Below, piece by piece: positions 19,014-28,242 of a stretch of DNA of 64,000 nucleotides (positions are counted from its first letter, which is position 1; every line of letters begins with the position of its first letter). The DNA lies in contig NZ_PJIN01000002.1 in NCBI RefSeq assembly GCF_002929705.1, positions 310,001 through 374,000 of the forward strand. The letters run 5' to 3'. Origin of the DNA: Arthrobacter sp. N199823. GTDB lineage: Bacteria; Actinomycetota; Actinomycetes; Actinomycetales; Micrococcaceae. Below the pieces are notes generated by a model. That model saw only the letters and a list, made by a program, of their open reading frames with translations, did not search any database and was not told the origin of the DNA. The translations under genes and the position numbers were made by a program.

Positions 19014-20258
19014 CTAGCTCAACCAGACACCGGCACGCATGACGCGTTGCAGGGCAAGCTGCGCATCCACAATGAGAACATCAGCCCGCAGACCACGGCG
19101 CAGGGAGCCCACCTCGTCCGTGAGCCCCAGAACAGCAGCAGGCACAGCGGTGGCTGACTTCAGCGCCTCGATAAATTCGACACCGGCGCCAGTGGTTCGG
19201 CGTACCACGTCCAGCAGCGTGGCGGTGCCCCCGGCAATGGAGCCGGTGGCGTCCAAGGTTGCAACACCGTCGGACACCGTTACTGGCGAGGGGCCCAGCA
19301 TGTACTGGCCGTCGGCCAGTCCGGCCGCCGCCATCGAATCGGTGACGAGCAAGATATTCTCTGCCCCAACAAGCTCAAACACGGTCTTGACGGTTTCAGG
19401 ATCCAGATGCGTGTTGTCGGCCACGAGTTCCACTGCCGCATTGCCGGCGCTGGCAACACGCAAGCATGCCGCTACGGGGCCGGGGGAGCGGTGGTGCATG
19501 GGAGGCATGCCGTTGAAAAGGTGGGTTACGGTAGGGCGTCCGGAGACGCCGTCGAACCCGGTGGAATCCATACCTTCGCGAGCCTGCTCCAACGAGGCAG
19601 CAGCGGTCACCGTGTCACAATTTGTGTGCCCGACCGAGGGGGTGATGCCGTGGCTCGTGAGTAGGTCCACAAGATCGGCGGCACCGGGAAGCTCGGGTGC
19701 GTATGTCATGGTGGTGATAGCGCCGCGCCCGGCCTCGATGAACTTCGCCATGAGCTCAAGGTCCGGCTCCAGCAAAAAGGCCGGGTTCTGTGCCCCGCAT
19801 CGAGCGTGAGAGAGAAAAGGGCCTTCGAGGTGAATGCCTGCCAGCAGGCCCTCCTCGGTCATCGTGGAATAGAGGCCAATGCCCTTGATGAGGTCCTCGG
19901 GAGAGGCTGTCACCATGCTGGCGAGCAGCGTTGTGGTGCCCGCCTTGTGGAGGAAGTCCACGGCAACGCGGGCCGAGGCCTCCTCGCCGCTAGGGAAATC
20001 GCCGCCGTTGCCGCCATGGTTGTGCACATCGATCAGGCCTGGGATGATGCGCTGGCCGGAGGGCAAGGAGATGATGTTGGCGGCGTCCATGTCGGCCTGG
20101 CCAAAGTCCGGCTCATCAAAGTGGTCGGCCCGGCCCGCGTAGACAATCCTGTCACCGTCAATGGCGAGCAATCCACCTTCGATGAGGCCATGATCGGTGA
20201 CCATGGCGCCCTGAATCAGAAATTTCGTGGACACGGGCACAGGCGAGGAAGCAGTCAT
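19014..20258 (-). CDS. nagA: N-acetylglucosamine-6-phosphate deacetylase
   Basis: 414 residues, amidohydrolase superfamily. Metal ligands are seen in DVHNHGG, HLEGPF and the later His motifs SVGHT and THLFNGM; the catalytic Asp is in LLVTDSM. Converts GlcNAc-6-P to GlcN-6-P in the cytoplasm. ATG 20258 is chosen because a TAGACT -10 lies 7 nt upstream and no Shine-Dalgarno is present. The partner deaminase gene nagB is about 10 kb away on the other strand, so the two are not in one operon. Confidence 0.95.
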   Translation of the reverse strand: MTASSPVPVSTKFLIQGAMVTDHGLIEGGLLAIDGDRIVYAGRADHFDEPDFGQADMDAANIISLPSGQRIIPGLIDVHNHGGNGGDFPSGEEASARVAVDFLHKAGTTTLLASMVTASPEDLIKGIGLYSTMTEEGLLAGIHLEGPFLSHARCGAQNPAFLLEPDLELMAKFIEAGRGAITTMTYAPELPGAADLVDLLTSHGITPSVGHTNCDTVTAAASLEQAREGMDSTGFDGVSGRPTVTHLFNGMPPMHHRSPGPVAACLRVASAGNAAVELVADNTHLDPETVKTVFELVGAENILLVTDSMAAAGLADGQYMLGPSPVTVSDGVATLDATGSIAGGTATLLDVVRRTTGAGVEFIEALKSATAVPAAVLGLTDEVGSLRRGLRADVLIVDAQLALQRVMRAGVWLS

Positions 20259-20265
20259 GGCTTCA

Positions 20266-20271
20266 AGTCTA
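20266..20271 (-). promoter_or_regulatory. -10 element for leaderless nagA transcript
   Basis: TAGACT on the minus strand, 7 nt before the ATG, so transcription should start at or next to the start codon. Confidence 0.6.
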
Positions 20272-20294
20272 GTCAAGACGGGCCCGAAAGTACT

Positions 20295-20990
20295 CTAAAA
20301 AAGACGTGAGGCGCTGTCATCCACGCCGCGCATGGCGTCGTAATCGAGGGTTTTGCACTCAATGCCGCGGTCTGTGGCAAGCGTTTTGGCCTGCGGCTTG
20401 ATCTGCTGGGCAGCAAAGATGCCGCGGACCGGGGCCAGCAGCGGATCGCGGTTGAGAAGTTCAAGATAACGCGTCAGTTGCTCCACCCCGTCAATGTCGC
20501 CACGGCGCTTGAGTTCAATGGCTACCGTAGCCCCGGAGGCGTCTCGGGCCAGAATATCCACCGGCCCGATGGCTGTGAAGTACTCACGGCGGATCAACGT
20601 GAAGCCGGCGCCAAGCAGCTCAATTTGTGCTGCCAGCAGGCGCTGCAGATCGGCTTCAACACCGTCCTTGATCAGGCCCGGATCGGTGCCTAGATCGTGG
20701 CTGGATTCGTGGAGCTCTTCATAAATATTGATGATGAGCTGCTCATCGGCCTTGGTGGACTTCACAATCCACTGGGAAATCACACCCTCTTCCAGCTCGG
20801 CCTCGTCAGGACCCACAGTTCGCAGGGTGGCTGGCGGGCTCATCCAGTTCAGCGGCTTGTAGGATCCGCCGTCGGAGTGCACCAGAACGGAACCGTCAGC
20901 CTTGACCAACAGGAGCCGAACGGCGAGGGGAAGATGGGCTTTGAGGCGTCCGACGTAATCGACGGAGCACTTTGCAATCACTAAACGCAC
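20295..20990 (-). CDS. nucS: Mismatch-specific endonuclease NucS
   Basis: 231 residues, very close to the mycobacterial NucS pattern: [20 protein letters not shown] at the start, [10 protein letters not shown], then the PD-(D/E)XK core GPVDILARD...VAIELKRRG and [12 protein letters not shown]. It makes double-strand cuts at mismatches and replaces MutSL repair in actinobacteria. GTG 20990 is the family-typical start; TAGAGT lies 7 nt upstream, while GGAGG is only 2 nt away and too close to act as a ribosome site, so the message is probably leaderless. Confidence 0.96.
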   Translation of the reverse strand: MRLVIAKCSVDYVGRLKAHLPLAVRLLLVKADGSVLVHSDGGSYKPLNWMSPPATLRTVGPDEAELEEGVISQWIVKSTKADEQLIINIYEELHESSHDLGTDPGLIKDGVEADLQRLLAAQIELLGAGFTLIRREYFTAIGPVDILARDASGATVAIELKRRGDIDGVEQLTRYLELLNRDPLLAPVRGIFAAQQIKPQAKTLATDRGIECKTLDYDAMRGVDDSASRLF

Positions 20991-20997
20991 GCCCTCC

Positions 20998-21003
20998 ACT
21001 CTA
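20998..21003 (-). promoter_or_regulatory. -10 element for leaderless nucS transcript
   Basis: TAGAGT on the minus strand, 7 nt before the GTG start. Confidence 0.55.
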
Positions 21004-21103
21004 TCCCCACGCCCTCCCAAAGCTCGTACCGCGCTTCGGGGCCCTGGGCGCGTGGGCCCAGCTCAGCTTCTCGCAGGACCTGCCAGTGCGGCACAATGGA
21101 AGA

Positions 21104-21472
21104 ATGCCCCGCTCGAACCATCCCCGCCGCCGTACCTCCAATGCCAGGGGCTCCAACAAGTCGCCCGGGCGAGGGCCGCAGGGCGGCACAGCGATGGATG
21201 AAGACGGCGACGGAATTGACATGAACCGGGCCAGGCTGGGCACTACTGCCACTGAATCAGCGCCCGACGGCGTCTGGGCGGTGCGGACCATCAGCGCCGG
21301 GAACGCCCAAAAGTCCTACACCTGCCCCGGGTGCCACCGTGCCGTCCCGCCCGGCTTGGCTCATCTAGTGGTGTGGCAAGAGGACGCCATGTTCGGTGCA
21401 GAGGCAGGATTGCGTGACCGCAGGCACTGGCATAGCAACTGCTGGCGAGGGCGTAGCTACCGGTACAGGTAG
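21104..21472 (+). CDS. Small conserved basic protein with a CPGC motif
   Basis: 122 residues. The N-terminal half is basic and disordered (MPRSNHPRRRTSNARG), the C-terminal half has TCPGCHRAVPPGLAHLVVW and a closing HWHSNCWRG, consistent with a small zinc-binding fold (CxxC plus His/Cys). Proteins of this type are often found next to nucS in actinobacteria and are sometimes labelled ATP/GTP-binding without support here. Divergent from nucS. A CACAAT hexamer 6 nt before ATG may be a -10. Confidence 0.65.
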   Translation: MPRSNHPRRRTSNARGSNKSPGRGPQGGTAMDEDGDGIDMNRARLGTTATESAPDGVWAVRTISAGNAQKSYTCPGCHRAVPPGLAHLVVWQEDAMFGAEAGLRDRRHWHSNCWRGRSYRYR

Positions 21473-21475
21473 GCT
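21470..21475 (+). promoter_or_regulatory. -10 element for leaderless hydrolase transcript
   Basis: TAGGCT, 6 nt before the ATG at 21482, overlapping the stop codon of the preceding gene. Confidence 0.5.
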
Positions 21476-21481
21476 GGGCGC

Positions 21482-22273
21482 ATGGTTTTTGATCCTAGCT
21501 CCCTTGACTTTGTTGATGCCGGCGTCCCTGTGCCGGTCCGCGCCTCCACTATCTTGCCCGCTGTGCGCGAGAACATTGAGCTGAGAACAGCAGACGGGCT
21601 CACCTTGGTGGGTGAATTGGCACTGCCGGCCGACGGCGTCATCCGCGCCACGCTTATCACGCTGCATCCGCTACCTACTCACGGCGGGTTCATGGACTCA
21701 CATGTTTATAAGAAGGCCTCGTACCGGTTGCCCGCTCTGGCCGGGATCGCCGTGTTGCGCTTCAACACCCGCGGCACGGCATCGCCACGCGGTACAAGTG
21801 AAGGCAGCTTCGAAGAAGGTATTGGGGAACGGCTCGATGTTGACGCTGCCGTCCAATTTGCCGTAGACCGGGGCTTGCCCAACCGCTGGCTGGTGGGCTG
21901 GTCCTTCGGCACGGAGCTGGTGCTCAAATACGGTGCGGTGGCCCCTGTAGCCCAGCAGGTTGAGGGTGCCGTGCTGCTCTCACCGCCACTGCATCGTGCC
22001 GTTGATGCGGATTTGGCGGCGTGGGCGTCCTCTGGGAAACCGCTCACCGTGCTGGTACCGGAGTTTGACGATTACCTGCAGCCGGAAGCGGCTACCGCGC
22101 GTTTCTCCTTGGTACCGCAGGCCAAGCTGGTGGCCGTGGACGGGGCCAAGCACTTGTGGGTCGGCGAGAAGTACGCTGCCCGAGCCCTGAATGAAATTTC
22201 CTCCACCGTGCTGGGGGCTCCCGTGGAATTGCCCGGTGACTGGCACGGAGCTGTTGCGGCGCTGCCGGCCTAG
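21482..22273 (+). CDS. Alpha/beta hydrolase
   Basis: 263 residues. The fold shows as LITLHPLPTHGG (oxyanion region), FNTRGT, the nucleophile elbow GWSFGTE and a late VDGAKHLW carrying the catalytic His. HPLPTHGG resembles a family of actinobacterial serine hydrolases related to dienelactone/CocE-like enzymes; substrate unknown. Start supported by a -10 hexamer at leaderless spacing. Confidence 0.8.
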   Translation: MVFDPSSLDFVDAGVPVPVRASTILPAVRENIELRTADGLTLVGELALPADGVIRATLITLHPLPTHGGFMDSHVYKKASYRLPALAGIAVLRFNTRGTASPRGTSEGSFEEGIGERLDVDAAVQFAVDRGLPNRWLVGWSFGTELVLKYGAVAPVAQQVEGAVLLSPPLHRAVDADLAAWASSGKPLTVLVPEFDDYLQPEAATARFSLVPQAKLVAVDGAKHLWVGEKYAARALNEISSTVLGAPVELPGDWHGAVAALPA

Positions 22274-22275
22274 GT

Positions 22276-22317
22276 TGCGGGCTCGAGCAGCCAGCCTGAG
22301 CTGGCTGTTCGGGCCCG
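22276..22317. terminator. Long bidirectional terminator
   Basis: Arms 22276-22294 and 22299-22317 pair over 19 bp with two G-U pairs, loop CTGA. Lies between the convergent hydrolase (+) and AI-2E family (-) genes, 3 nt after the hydrolase stop. Confidence 0.85.
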
Positions 22318-22332
22318 CGAGCGGTGTCCTTG

Positions 22333-23679
22333 CTAGTTTTTGTCCTGACGAGCGATGAAGACTTCCTTGACCAGCAGCATGACGGCTGCGGCAGTGGGGA
22401 TAGCGATCAGGGCTCCGAGCACGCCCAGCAAACTACCACCGGCAATGACCGAGATGACGGCAACAGCACCGGGCACAGCCACCGCCTTCTGCATGATGCG
22501 AGGCGAAATGAAGTAAGCCTCGAATTGCAGATAGGCGAAGTAGCAGATGGCGTAAATAAGCGCCGTTTGCCATCCTGCTGTCAGGCTGACGGCAATCACC
22601 ACAATGGCAGCGATCATGCCACCCACCAGCGGGATGAAGGCCAGCAGCGCCACAACGAAGGCCAGCAGGACGCTGAACGGCACGCCGAGAATGCTCATGA
22701 CGATGAAGGCGAAGGTGGCATTCAGAACGGCTACGCACACTTGGCCAATGACGTAGTTACCGACGCCACGGGTGATTTCCTCACTCAGTTCTTCTACTCG
22801 GGGACGGCGAGAGCGAGGCGCCAGACGGTAGCCCCATTTCTTCATAGCCGGCAGGGAGGCCAGGAAGTACAGGCTCAGAACCAGCACGATCAAGGTCCCA
22901 AAGAGCCCGTTCGCAATGTTCGTCCCCACGCCCACCACACCGCCAAAGATGCCTCCTACGGCTTGGGCGTCCTGGAAGAATTTGGCTACCTGCTCATTGA
23001 CGGTGTCCAGTACGTGGTACTGAACATCGAGCTGCTTGAAGAATTCTGAATCGAGGAAGTCCCGGATCCACACGGGGGCCTTGGTGACCAGCTGGGACGT
23101 CTGCTCCACGATCGTGGGGATCAGGGTGGCGAAGAACAAGGCAACCACGCTCAGCAGACCCACCAGCACCAGAACGATGCCCAAGGGACGGGGTACCTTG
23201 CGCCGTTCCAGCCATCGGACCACGGGATCCAAGCCAAGGGCAATGAACAAGGCAGTCACAATCCATAGGAGCAGGGATTCAGTGTTGGCCAGAATGTAGC
23301 TCAGGCCCAAGGCAATGCCAACTCCCACCGTTCCCATAAACCCAAAGTAAATGGGATGGCGGAACATGCCGCCTCCGGAGGTGGTCTCGGCAACGTCGGG
23401 AGTCTCGCCGGGGCCACTTGGCGCTACAGGCAAGTCAAAGCGCACACGCGGCTGGGCACCGGGAACTGGGTGGCGCAGCTTGTCAACCACCCAGCCGCGC
23501 CAGCCAGGGGGACTGGCTTCCACTGTTACTGCCACTGAAGCGCCGGACGCCGCAATGGGGGCAGCCGGGGTGGCTTGGCTGGCTGCTGTTGTTACTTCAG
23601 CAGGATCGGACGGGACTCCGGCGGCGCTTGCATCTTTCGGTACGGGGCCGGAGAGGCTTGGATCGGGGGAAGAACTCAT
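22333..23679 (-). CDS. AI-2E family (PF01594) transporter
   Basis: 448 residues with about eight transmembrane segments. The C-terminal family pattern AFIPLVGGMIAAIVV and LQFEAYFISPRIMQ is clear. A Pro/Ala/Thr-rich tail of about 90 residues precedes the first helix. The family includes quorum-signal exporters and Na+(Li+)/H+ antiporters, so the name does not fix the substrate. ATG 23679 has AAGG 9 nt upstream; the frame continues to a possible GTG at 23724. Confidence 0.85.
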   Translation of the reverse strand: MSSSPDPSLSGPVPKDASAAGVPSDPAEVTTAASQATPAAPIAASGASVAVTVEASPPGWRGWVVDKLRHPVPGAQPRVRFDLPVAPSGPGETPDVAETTSGGGMFRHPIYFGFMGTVGVGIALGLSYILANTESLLLWIVTALFIALGLDPVVRWLERRKVPRPLGIVLVLVGLLSVVALFFATLIPTIVEQTSQLVTKAPVWIRDFLDSEFFKQLDVQYHVLDTVNEQVAKFFQDAQAVGGIFGGVVGVGTNIANGLFGTLIVLVLSLYFLASLPAMKKWGYRLAPRSRRPRVEELSEEITRGVGNYVIGQVCVAVLNATFAFIVMSILGVPFSVLLAFVVALLAFIPLVGGMIAAIVVIAVSLTAGWQTALIYAICYFAYLQFEAYFISPRIMQKAVAVPGAVAVISVIAGGSLLGVLGALIAIPTAAAVMLLVKEVFIARQDKN

Positions 23680-23869
23680 GGTTTCTGCCTTCATGAACGG
23701 TGGTGTGGAGGCAAATTGTTCCACTTCTAATAGTGACTAGAGGTTACCAGCGCATCGCGGTGCAGCCAGTGATCAGCGTGGGTGTCAACGTGAGAAAAGT
23801 CAAAGAGGCATGACCAATAGATAGGCGTTCGGTTACCCTTGGAATAACGATCACAGCAGTGTTCCGTCG

Positions 23870-26260
23870 ATGTTAGGTATGTTCTTGCGTTTAAAAATTG
23901 CAATTGTCCTGGCCATATTGGGTCTGTTGGTCTTGGGTACTGGCATTGGCCAGCGCACCATCTGGCTCCCGCCAGCCACGGTCACGGCCGCGACACCGGC
24001 GCAAGTTGCCGCTGCCCCGTTGACTGTCATTGGTCCAGAGCTGCTCAAGACCCGCGACGGGCAGTTCACCATGACCATTAAGAGTGCTGGACCCATGCAA
24101 CTTGCTGTCGGCCGTGTAGACGACATTATGGGTTGGATTGGCGATGCCTCCTACACCAAAATTGGTGCCGCCAATTCAGACTTCACAGAGCTGGCCGCCA
24201 CGAGCACCAAGGGTGTGGCCACGGTGCCCAACCCTGCCGGTTCCGATATGTGGGTTAGCGAAGAAAAAGCCACTGGCGAACTTTCGTACACCTGGCAGTC
24301 TCCCGGGCATGGCGATTGGGCCCTTTTACTCTCAGTCGATGGCAAGGCAGCGGCACCCACTGACATTTCCATCACGGTTGACAATGAAGCCGGAACGCCG
24401 TGGGCCGTGCCGTTGATGATCATTGGTTCAGCCCTGCTGGCCCTCGCTGCCCTGATGTTCCTGATCTCACCCAACAAGGCCAAGGGCGCTGCCGCACCCA
24501 GTGTTGGACGGCGTGCTGCTGGCCGAGTTCCCTCTGATCCGGCCACCGGCGCGCTGGAAGTGGACAAGCTTGTTGCCGCTCGCGCGTCCGCCAAGGCGTC
24601 ATCCGGCAGCGCTGACCCCGTCGCTTCCGCGGCGGCCCCCTCGACGATTGCGGAGGCCCGCAAGACCGATGCGCCTGTCCCAACTCCTGCGAAGGACGCA
24701 GGCGAACCCAAGTCAGCGGCCGCAGCGCCCAGCGATGCCACCTCTGCGCTGCCTGCCGTGTTGCTTAACCCCGGCTCAGCGGCTGATTCTGACGCAGCAG
24801 CTGCCGCCAAGGATGATGGCGCCAAAGACAATGCTGTTAAGGACAACACCCCCAAAGACAGTGCTGATAAGGACAATGGCGCCAAAGATGATGACGTAAA
24901 GGTCCCCGCTGTTTCCGAGGATTCTGCTGTCTCTGACGGTACAGAATCGGACGCCAACTCCAACGGCACCACCGACACCGAGAAGGATTCCGACGGCAAG
25001 GATTCCGATGACCAGGATTCCGATGACCAGGATTCCGACGGCAACGGTTCGGCTGGCAGCGGTTTAGATGGTGTGACCTCGTTCAAGAAGCAGGAACCCA
25101 GGAAGCCACGGTCCAGGAATAAGGGCGGAGCCGCTGGAGCCAAGGACACCACTGCCCAGGACGGCACGTCCGAGGGCCCCACGTCTAAAGACAAGGGTGG
25201 TCAGGATAAGAATGAGCTCCGGGCAAGCGAAAGCCCGGTGGCTATGGTCACGAAGCGCATGAAGGCTTCGCTGCGCTGGGGTGCGGCACTGGCCGCGGTC
25301 CTGGTGGCAGGAAGTCTGAGCCCAGCAGTCGCCGCTGACCCGAGCACGCCGGCACCAGCCAGCGCCACTGCAGAAGCCACTCCCGTATTCCCAGGATTGC
25401 TGGACTCCCAAGTTCAGCGCATTGCCACAGCAGTGGCCACGGCCGTTGCTGCCGGTGACGATGCCAAGAACGCCAAGGAACTTGAAAGTCGCGTCGGCGG
25501 GATGGCCCTGCAAACTCGCGAGGCCAACTACAAGATTCGGGCCAAGGTAGCCAAGCAGGCCGCCATGGAACCGGTGAATGCCTCGAAGCTGCTGGCCAAC
25601 GTTGTCACGACTACCACCACGTGGCCCCGTTCGGCGATGCTGGTCACGCAGGGCGAAAACAACTCCTTGCCGCAGTTGCTGACGCTGGTTCAGGCCAGCC
25701 CGCGCGAGAACTACAAATTGGTCAATGCCACACCACTGCTTCCCGGCCAGACCTTCCCCAAGGCGGACAAGGAAGGAACCAAGGAAATTGCCTTGGATTC
25801 CTCCGACGGATTGGCAATGAGCCCCGCTGACGCCATTGCGGCACTGAGCGATCGATTGACCAAGAGCGACAGCAAGTTCAAAGGCACCTTTAACGACAGC
25901 GTCTACATCCAAAGTGTCCTTGACACTCAGGCGAACATCACCAAGGAAGCCAAAGACGCCACGTACGTCTTTAGCCATAAGGCCAGCACCGAGGCACCCG
26001 TAAACCTGCGCACTGCCGATGGCGGGGTCATGGTGGTTGTTGGCTACAACTTTGGCATCACCGGTACGAGCAAGGAAAATGCCACCCTGACGGTTGGCGA
26101 CGATGCGGCCGTATTCACCGGCGGCAAGGAAACCACTAAAGGCTTCAGCCTTAACTATGCCGAGCCCGTCGTCATGTATATTCCGCCCAAGGACGGCGAC
26201 GGTAAGGTCACCATCTTGTCCGCAACCCGCAATCTGGTAGGCGGTAGTTTCACGAAGTAA
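23870..26260 (+). CDS. Large membrane/secreted protein of unknown function
   Basis: 796 residues; family not recognised. In order: a signal-anchor helix (about 9-28), an extracytoplasmic beta-rich domain (to about 175, with GELSYTWQSPGHGDWALLL), a second helix (about 178-200), then an Ala/Lys/Asp-rich low-complexity linker of roughly 250 residues with repeats such as DSDDQDSDDQDSDG and KDN/KDS units. A third hydrophobic stretch (about 465-487, GAALAAVLVAGSLSPAVAA) resembles a secretion signal, followed by a 300-residue domain ending LVGGSFTK. It looks like two exported modules joined by a cytoplasmic linker. Start context is weak. Monocistronic, with a terminator just after. Confidence 0.7.
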   Translation: MLGMFLRLKIAIVLAILGLLVLGTGIGQRTIWLPPATVTAATPAQVAAAPLTVIGPELLKTRDGQFTMTIKSAGPMQLAVGRVDDIMGWIGDASYTKIGAANSDFTELAATSTKGVATVPNPAGSDMWVSEEKATGELSYTWQSPGHGDWALLLSVDGKAAAPTDISITVDNEAGTPWAVPLMIIGSALLALAALMFLISPNKAKGAAAPSVGRRAAGRVPSDPATGALEVDKLVAARASAKASSGSADPVASAAAPSTIAEARKTDAPVPTPAKDAGEPKSAAAAPSDATSALPAVLLNPGSAADSDAAAAAKDDGAKDNAVKDNTPKDSADKDNGAKDDDVKVPAVSEDSAVSDGTESDANSNGTTDTEKDSDGKDSDDQDSDDQDSDGNGSAGSGLDGVTSFKKQEPRKPRSRNKGGAAGAKDTTAQDGTSEGPTSKDKGGQDKNELRASESPVAMVTKRMKASLRWGAALAAVLVAGSLSPAVAADPSTPAPASATAEATPVFPGLLDSQVQRIATAVATAVAAGDDAKNAKELESRVGGMALQTREANYKIRAKVAKQAAMEPVNASKLLANVVTTTTTWPRSAMLVTQGENNSLPQLLTLVQASPRENYKLVNATPLLPGQTFPKADKEGTKEIALDSSDGLAMSPADAIAALSDRLTKSDSKFKGTFNDSVYIQSVLDTQANITKEAKDATYVFSHKASTEAPVNLRTADGGVMVVVGYNFGITGTSKENATLTVGDDAAVFTGGKETTKGFSLNYAEPVVMYIPPKDGDGKVTILSATRNLVGGSFTK

Positions 26261-26269
26261 GCTGCTGCC

Positions 26270-26306
26270 GAGGCGGGCTCAAGCACCCTGTGCTAGGGCC
26301 CGCCTC
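26270..26306 (+). terminator. Rho-independent terminator
   Basis: GAGGCGGGC (26270-26278) pairs perfectly with GCCCGCCTC (26298-26306); AGCAC/GTGCT forms an inner stem. Begins 9 nt after the stop of the large unknown protein; a broken T-rich stretch (TGTCAGTTTTG) follows. Confidence 0.85.
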
Positions 26307-26315
26307 TGTCAGTTT

Positions 26316-26330
26316 TGTCAGTCGCTGACA
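26316..26330. repeat. Short palindrome TGTCAG-TCG-CTGACA
   Basis: A perfect 6-3-6 palindrome about 67 bp before the predicted -10 of the thioredoxin-fold gene; TGTCAG also occurs nearby at 26306-26311 and 26346-26351. A possible regulator site; no protein is indicated. Confidence 0.35.
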
Positions 26331-26396
26331 ACCATCATTTTCACCTGTCAGTTTCACCAGCGGCGAGAATTAGCCAAGGCCGCCGCCCTGCCCAGT

Positions 26397-26402
26397 TAGA
26401 GT
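26397..26402 (+). promoter_or_regulatory. -10 element for leaderless transcript
   Basis: TAGAGT, 6 nt before the ATG at 26409; no Shine-Dalgarno is present. Confidence 0.6.
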
Positions 26403-26408
26403 GAGATC

Positions 26409-27359
26409 ATGAGTCAAAACAGCCCCATGTCACCGAACGGTCCGTCCGGAATTAACCTTCGCGGCGCCGTCGACCTTTCAGCCTTGAAGAACCGTGCCGC
26501 GGCTACAACCGCCGCAGCTGGCGCCCCCGCAGGGGCTTCACCCTATGCAGTGGACGTCAACGAGCAGAGCTTCCAAGAATTTGTCCAGCTGAGCCAGCAG
26601 GTGCCCGTGGTGGTGGCCTTGGGATCGGCCCGCTCACAGCAGTCCGCCACCGTGACGGCACTGCTGGAAAAGATCATCAATGAATTTGGTGGCAAGCTGG
26701 CCCTGGGCCGTGTTGATGTGGATTCCAGTCCGCAGATTGCTCAAGCCTTTGGTGCCACGGCTGTCCCCACGGTGGTTGCGCTCATCAAGGGTCAGCCCGT
26801 GCCCATGTTTGAGGGTGAGTTGCCGGAGGAGCAGGTCAAGGAATTCTTCAATGAACTCCTCAAAGTAGCCGCCAGCAACGGCGTGACCGGCAATTTGGGT
26901 GGCGCCAAGGATCCAGCAGCCACTGAGGCTCCGCCGTTGCCTCCCCTGCACCAGGCTGCCCGGGACGCTATTGACGCCGGAGATCTGGAGACCGCGCAGA
27001 CAAGCTATGAAAAGGCTTTGGCGGAAAAGCCTAACGACGCCGACGCCAAGATTGGTCTGGCTCAGGTGCACCTCATGCGCCGCACAGCGGAGATTAATGT
27101 TCTCCAAGCAGAAGAATTCCGCACCCGGGCCGCTGGAGACACTGACGATCTTGACGCGGCACTGGCCGTGGCTGATTTGGATGTGACCGGCGGTCATGTA
27201 GAAGACGCACTGGCGCGACTGGTGAAGTACATCGCCCTCCACTTTGGACCCGAGCGTGAGGATGCTCGGCTCCGTCTGCTGGAACTGTATGACGTGGTGG
27301 GTGTCAGTGATCCCCGGGTCTCGGCGTCGCGTCAGGCCTTGGCCCGCGCACTGTTCTAG
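26409..27359 (+). CDS. Thioredoxin-fold/TPR co-chaperone, YbbN (CnoX) family
   Basis: 316 residues. A thioredoxin-like domain (about 45-160: VPVVVALGSARSQQS, LALGRVDVDSSPQIAQAFG, AVPTVVALIKGQPV) is followed by tetratricopeptide-like helices. The active-site CxxC of thioredoxin is replaced by SARS, so no dithiol redox activity is expected; the cis-Pro (AVPT) is kept. This is the YbbN arrangement, which acts as a holdase/co-chaperone. The first 45 residues are a flexible Ala-rich lead. Confidence 0.88.
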   Translation: MSQNSPMSPNGPSGINLRGAVDLSALKNRAAATTAAAGAPAGASPYAVDVNEQSFQEFVQLSQQVPVVVALGSARSQQSATVTALLEKIINEFGGKLALGRVDVDSSPQIAQAFGATAVPTVVALIKGQPVPMFEGELPEEQVKEFFNELLKVAASNGVTGNLGGAKDPAATEAPPLPPLHQAARDAIDAGDLETAQTSYEKALAEKPNDADAKIGLAQVHLMRRTAEINVLQAEEFRTRAAGDTDDLDAALAVADLDVTGGHVEDALARLVKYIALHFGPEREDARLRLLELYDVVGVSDPRVSASRQALARALF

Positions 27360-27437
27360 CTCGCGCTGGCCTGGCCAACACTCCACCGGCTGGGAATGTC
27401 ATCCTTTGGGATAAGTCACAGCTCCACTCTGGATTGC

Positions 27438-27443
27438 TAGGGT
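27438..27443 (+). promoter_or_regulatory. -10 element for leaderless ABC transporter transcript
   Basis: TAGGGT, 7 nt before the ATG at 27451; GTCACA lies 17 bp upstream as a weak -35. Confidence 0.5.
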
Positions 27444-27450
27444 CGAGTGC

Positions 27451-28242
27451 ATGAACAATTCTTTGGGGAGTACTTCAACCGACGGGCGCCCACCTGCCTT
27501 ATCAATCCGCGGATTATCCAAGCATTTCGGCGAGAAAATTGCCGTCAATAGCATTGACTTGGACGTTCCGGCGGGTTCCTTCTATGGCTTGGTGGGGCCC
27601 AACGGTGCCGGAAAAACCACGTCACTGTCCATGGCAACGGGCCTCTTGCGTCCGGATGCCGGACAAGTCTGGGTCCACGGAGTGGATGTTTGGCAAAACC
27701 CGTTGGAGTCCAAACGGCTCATGGGGTTGCTGCCCGACGGGGTCCGGCTATTTGACCGGCTCACCGGTGAACAGCTGGTGACGTACGCCGGGTTGCTGCG
27801 CGGCATGGACAAGGACACGGTAGCCGAACGCGTCAAGGACTTGCTGACTGCCCTTGACCTGGGCAAGGACGCCGGGACGTTGGTGGTGGACTACTCCGCC
27901 GGCATGACGAAGAAGATCGCTTTGGCGTCGGCCCTGATCCACGCGCCGAGCCTATTGGTCCTGGATGAGCCCTTTGAGTCAGTGGATCCAGTCTCGGCTG
28001 CGAACATTCGTGACATCCTGCACAACTACGTGAATTCTGGTGGCACCGTCATTGTCTCCAGCCACGTCATGGATCTGGTCCAGCGCATGTGCGATCACGT
28101 GGCCGTCATTGCCGCCGGTCGTGTTCTCGCGGCAGGAACCGTGGATGAGGTACGCGGGGAGATGAGCCTGGAAGATAAGTTCGTTGAGCTTGTGGGCGGC
28201 CGGAACCAAGCGACGGGGTTGCAATGGTTGCGCACCTCCTAA
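27451..28242 (+). CDS. ABC transporter ATP-binding protein
   Basis: 263 residues. Walker A GPNGAGKTT, a degenerate ABC signature YSAGMTKKIALA, and Walker B LLVLDEPFESVD with the H-loop SSHVMD. Exporter-type (NatA/CcmA-like) ATPase. It overlaps the downstream permease by 19 bp, so the pair forms one ABC-2 exporter; cargo unknown. Confidence 0.9.
   Translation: MNNSLGSTSTDGRPPALSIRGLSKHFGEKIAVNSIDLDVPAGSFYGLVGPNGAGKTTSLSMATGLLRPDAGQVWVHGVDVWQNPLESKRLMGLLPDGVRLFDRLTGEQLVTYAGLLRGMDKDTVAERVKDLLTALDLGKDAGTLVVDYSAGMTKKIALASALIHAPSLLVLDEPFESVDPVSAANIRDILHNYVNSGGTVIVSSHVMDLVQRMCDHVAVIAAGRVLAAGTVDEVRGEMSLEDKFVELVGGRNQATGLQWLRTS

Noticed and set aside
24151-25194. 347-codon Ser/Leu/Pro-rich antisense frame in the large unknown gene
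   Set aside because: Low-complexity mirror of the Ala/Asp-rich linker, with no start context; the plus-strand frame continues on both sides with membrane helices.
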